NCBI GenBank assembly: GCA_021775835.1
Contig: JAJFHC010000132.1
Location: forward strand, 1-17,226
Length of the DNA: 17,226 nt
From: Hyphomicrobiales bacterium
GTDB lineage: Bacteria > Pseudomonadota > Alphaproteobacteria > Rhizobiales > JAJFHC01
Direction of reading: 5' to 3'
Position numbers and translations under genes: made by a program. A model generated the notes under the pieces. The model was not told the DNA's origin, ran no database searches, and was given only the letters and a program-made list of their open reading frames with translations. Each line of letters starts with the position of its first letter. Within the stretch, counting starts at the first letter, position 1. Positions 14,980 to 17,226 of this stretch are shown in pieces.

Positions 14980-16845
14980 ATGTTTCAATCGTTCGAGGAC
15001 GCACAGGATCCAACTGCAGGCGCCGCCCGTGCAGAACGCCTCCGGGCCGAGCTAAGTCAGCAAAATTTAAACGGTTTTCTGGTTCCCCGTGCCGATGAGC
15101 ATCAGGGCGAATATGTTGCAGCCTACGCCGAACGCCTGGCGTGGGTGACCGGATTCGGCGGATCTGCCGGGCTCGCGATCGTGCTTCAGAAAGAAGCCGC
15201 CATATTTGTCGATGGACGCTATACGATCCAGGTGCGCGAACAGGTCGATGGGAACGTGTTTACGCCGCTTCACGTGACGGAAAATCCGCCCGACAAATGG
15301 TTGACGTCGAAGCTGAGCAAGGGAGAGCGGATCGGTTTTGATCCCTGGTTGCACACCCGGGACCAGGTCAAACGCTACCAGGAAGCCTGCGACCGCGCCG
15401 GCGCCGAACTTGTGGCAACACCATCCAACCCGATTGACACGATCTGGGAGGATCAGCCCCACGCCCCCAACGGGCCGGTATCTGCACATCTCATTCAACA
15501 TGCCGGTGAACCTGCAGAAGACAAGATCAGGAAGGTGCAGGCCAATCTGGCCGAGAACGGCAACCATGCGGTGGTCCTCACCCTGCCTGATTCGATCGCC
15601 TGGCTGTTCAACATCCGTGGCAGCGACATTTCTCATGTACCCGTGGCCCTGGCATTTGCGGTTGTTCCCGTGACCGGTCGCGCCGTCTTGCATATCGATG
15701 GCGCCAAGGTCAGCGAGGCCCTGGCCCGCGATCTGGAGGTCTACGTGGACGTGCGCGACCCCCAGAATCTGGAAGCGGATCTGCGCAAGGTCGGCAATGA
15801 AGAGAGCCGGATCCAGGTCGATCCGGCGACCGCCGCCTACCAGATCTCGCGCGTCGTTGCCGACACAGGCGCGCGCATCGTCTGGGCAGCCGATCCATGC
15901 ATCGCGCTCAAGGCATGCAAGAATGCCTTTGAAATTGCCGGAAGCCGCACCGCACACAAGCGTGACGGTGTCGCCTTATGCCGGTTCCTGCACTGGTTCG
16001 AACAGGAAATCGGCAAGGGCCGCCTCGACGAAATTGCTGTGGCAAAAGAGCTTGAGCTGTTTCGCACCGAGACGGGCAAGTTGCGGGACGTGAGTTTCCC
16101 GACCATTTCGGCAGCTGGCCCCAATGCCGCCATAGCCCACTACCACGTGACCTATTCCAGCTCCCGCAAGCTCGAGAAGGGTACCCTCTACCTCGTCGAT
16201 TCAGGCGCACAGTATCTCGATGGCACAACCGACATTACCCGGACCCTTGCCATCGGCGACCCCTCTGACGAAATGCGCGACCGATTCACCCGGGTACTCA
16301 AGGGCCACATTGCCATAGCCACGGCCAGATTTCCGGTCGGCACGTCAGGAACCCAGCTCGATATCCTCGCCCGCCAGCCTCTCTGGGAAATCGGACTGGA
16401 CTTCGACCATGGCACTGGACACGGCGTCGGCAATTACCTCTCGGTCCACGAAGGTCCACAACGTATTTCAAAGGCGCCCAGTAAGGTGGCCCTGGAACCG
16501 GGCATGATCATTTCCAACGAACCGGGCTACTACAAGGAAGGTGAGTACGGCATCCGCATCGAAAACCTGCTGCTGGTACGGCCTGAGCCAACCGCCGATG
16601 GAGGCGACGAGGCAGAAGACGGGAAAATGAAACCCTCCGGTGACCGCCCGATGCTTGGATTTGAAACACTCACGTGGGCGCCGATCGATCTCAAACTTGT
16701 CGATACGTCACTGATGACCCAGGCAGAGGCGGCATGGCTCAACAATTACCACGCGCAGGTCCTCGAAAATGTCGGACCGCGGCTCAAGGAACCCGATCGC
16801 GAATGGCTCACCAAGGTAACCCGCCCCATCAAGGGGAAAAAGTAA
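14980..16845 (+). CDS. pepP: Aminopeptidase P (Xaa-Pro aminopeptidase), long type, M24B
   Basis: This metallopeptidase removes the N-terminal residue before proline, aiding peptide turnover in the cytoplasm. At 621 residues it is of the long, XPNPEP1-like type rather than the about 440-residue E. coli PepP. Two creatinase-like N-terminal domains (about 15-155 and 160-310) precede the pita-bread catalytic domain (about 325-540) and a C-terminal extension. Metal ligands are D407 and D418 (VDSGAQYLDGTTDITRT), H481 (GTGHGVGNYLSVHEGP), E514 (NEPGYY) and E528 (GIRIEN); their spacing matches human XPNPEP1 as I recall it. A short acidic, glycine-rich stretch (about 537-548) lies before the C-terminal module. 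AAAGGA precedes the ATG. It is probably transcribed alone. The gene symbol is a family-level guess. Confidence 0.93.
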   Translation: MFQSFEDAQDPTAGAARAERLRAELSQQNLNGFLVPRADEHQGEYVAAYAERLAWVTGFGGSAGLAIVLQKEAAIFVDGRYTIQVREQVDGNVFTPLHVTENPPDKWLTSKLSKGERIGFDPWLHTRDQVKRYQEACDRAGAELVATPSNPIDTIWEDQPHAPNGPVSAHLIQHAGEPAEDKIRKVQANLAENGNHAVVLTLPDSIAWLFNIRGSDISHVPVALAFAVVPVTGRAVLHIDGAKVSEALARDLEVYVDVRDPQNLEADLRKVGNEESRIQVDPATAAYQISRVVADTGARIVWAADPCIALKACKNAFEIAGSRTAHKRDGVALCRFLHWFEQEIGKGRLDEIAVAKELELFRTETGKLRDVSFPTISAAGPNAAIAHYHVTYSSSRKLEKGTLYLVDSGAQYLDGTTDITRTLAIGDPSDEMRDRFTRVLKGHIAIATARFPVGTSGTQLDILARQPLWEIGLDFDHGTGHGVGNYLSVHEGPQRISKAPSKVALEPGMIISNEPGYYKEGEYGIRIENLLLVRPEPTADGGDEAEDGKMKPSGDRPMLGFETLTWAPIDLKLVDTSLMTQAEAAWLNNYHAQVLENVGPRLKEPDREWLTKVTRPIKGKK

Positions 16846-16943
16846 CAATCACGGTCCAGCCAGTCGCCTGACGCACGTGAAGTATTGTGCGGTTGAGAGG
16901 GCTTGAATACGAAAATATTTGCCGTCAATTCATCCGCACATGC

Positions 16944-16972
16944 TTGAAACGGAAGACAAAAACATATAGATA
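16944..16972 (+). promoter_or_regulatory. Candidate promoter of cold-shock gene
   Basis: TTGAAA (16944-16949) matches five of six -35 bases. TATAGA (16965-16970, spacer 15) or TAGATA (16967-16972, spacer 17) could be the -10 box. Transcription starting near 16979 would give a leader of about 165 bases before the ATG, similar to the long leaders of cspA mRNAs. It is the only reasonable box pair I found in 16846-17143; the rest of that gap before 16940 shows nothing. Confidence 0.4.
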
Positions 16973-17032
16973 CACTGCGTCGGCGCGGGATATTGGAACA
17001 CTCGCACCCTTTGACGACCGGAATTGCTGTTT

Positions 17033-17068
17033 GAGTCCCTTCGGGGCACGACGACCTTCCCGAGACTC
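17033..17068 (+). promoter_or_regulatory. Hairpin in cold-shock gene leader
   Basis: GAGTC (17033-17037) pairs with GACTC (17064-17068) and TCGGG (17041-17045) pairs with CCCGA (17059-17063). A three-base bulge CCT and a 13-base loop complete a ten-pair stem. An inner CCC-TTCG-GGG (17037-17046) could form instead. It lies in the presumed leader, 75 bases before the ATG, where cspA-type mRNAs carry temperature-responsive structure. Confidence 0.45.
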
Positions 17069-17143
17069 ATAGAGACCCCTGGGCAAGCCTTTTTTGGGCA
17101 CCCGGACTGACTTGTTCAAGACCAACGGGAAAGGACTCCCCTC

Positions 17144-17226
17144 ATGCGTGTCAATGGCACCGTAAAATTCTTCAACACCACCAAAGGCTTCGGCTTTATC
17201 GCACCTGAAGGCGGCGGCAAGGACGT
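17144..17226 (+). CDS. CspA-family cold-shock protein, cut by window end
   Basis: Only the first 27 codons are present. They read MRVNGTVKFFN, then TTKGFGFIAPEGGGKDV, the typical start of a cold-shock domain. The RNP1 motif KGFGFI lies at residues 14-19. These small proteins bind single-stranded RNA and DNA, and melt mRNA structure in cold or stress. AAGGA, eight bases before the ATG, is a good ribosome binding site. The second half, including RNP2, lies outside the window. Which paralogue it is cannot be told. Confidence 0.93.
   Translation, partial: MRVNGTVKFFNTTKGFGFIAPEGGGKD

Noticed and set aside
15067..15957. 296-codon open frame antisense to pepP
   Set aside because: It is a shadow of the aminopeptidase gene, which has all metal ligands and a good start.
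16887..17072. 61-codon plus-strand open frame before the cold-shock gene
   Set aside because: It runs through the putative promoter and leader hairpin and has random-looking composition.
1..17226. CRISPR array, insertion sequence, prophage or defence cluster
   Set aside because: No regularly spaced repeats, transposase, integrase or known defence domains were seen on either strand.

Overview
The window reads as a chromosomal housekeeping segment of an alphaproteobacterium, probably Hyphomicrobiales (Rhizobiales)-like. The GC content looks to be in the high fifties by eye. The lineage call rests on four things: a tmRNA coding piece followed by no tRNA-like 3' half (the two-piece, permuted form), an alpha-type SspB, a DUF1127 protein, and a palindromic intergenic repeat of a kind I remember from rhizobial-type genomes. 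I see no phage, transposon, CRISPR or defence genes.

Layout. 1-170: coding piece of tmRNA (ssrA), cut at its 5' side by the window edge, encoding the tag ANDNYAEARLAA. 320-901: sspB, the adaptor that delivers tagged proteins to ClpXP. 1058-2449 and 2459-2680: fumC (class II fumarase) and a small ribbon-helix-helix protein, probably one operon. 2698-6687 (minus): a very large AsmA-family envelope protein that meets the fumC operon tail to tail. 6919-8316 (minus): a D-lactate dehydrogenase-type FAD oxidase, divergent from a hotdog thioesterase at 8535-9029 (plus). 9118-10749: a ClC anion transporter with altered transport residues and a shortened CBS tail. 11029-13392 and 13406-14281: a UvrD/PcrA helicase followed closely by prmA. 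14286-14398: two adjacent palindromic repeats. 14396-14617 (minus): a DUF1127 protein whose stop codon lies in the repeat. 14618-14979: gene-free but rich in hairpins. 14980-16845: a long-type aminopeptidase P. 17144 to the end: the start of a CspA-family cold-shock gene with a long leader.

Working together: the clearest link is tmRNA with SspB, which places ribosome rescue tagging beside tag-directed proteolysis. fumC and dld both serve central carbon metabolism and respiratory electron input but are not obviously co-regulated. uvrD and prmA are close enough to be co-transcribed although their functions (DNA repair and ribosomal protein methylation) are unrelated. The other genes are single transcription units.

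I did not find a convincing undescribed system. The best leads are non-coding or residue-level: competing hairpins between the DUF1127 gene and pepP, the palindrome pair beside prmA, the possible thermoregulatory cspA leader, and the ClC transporter that lacks the usual internal proton glutamate.
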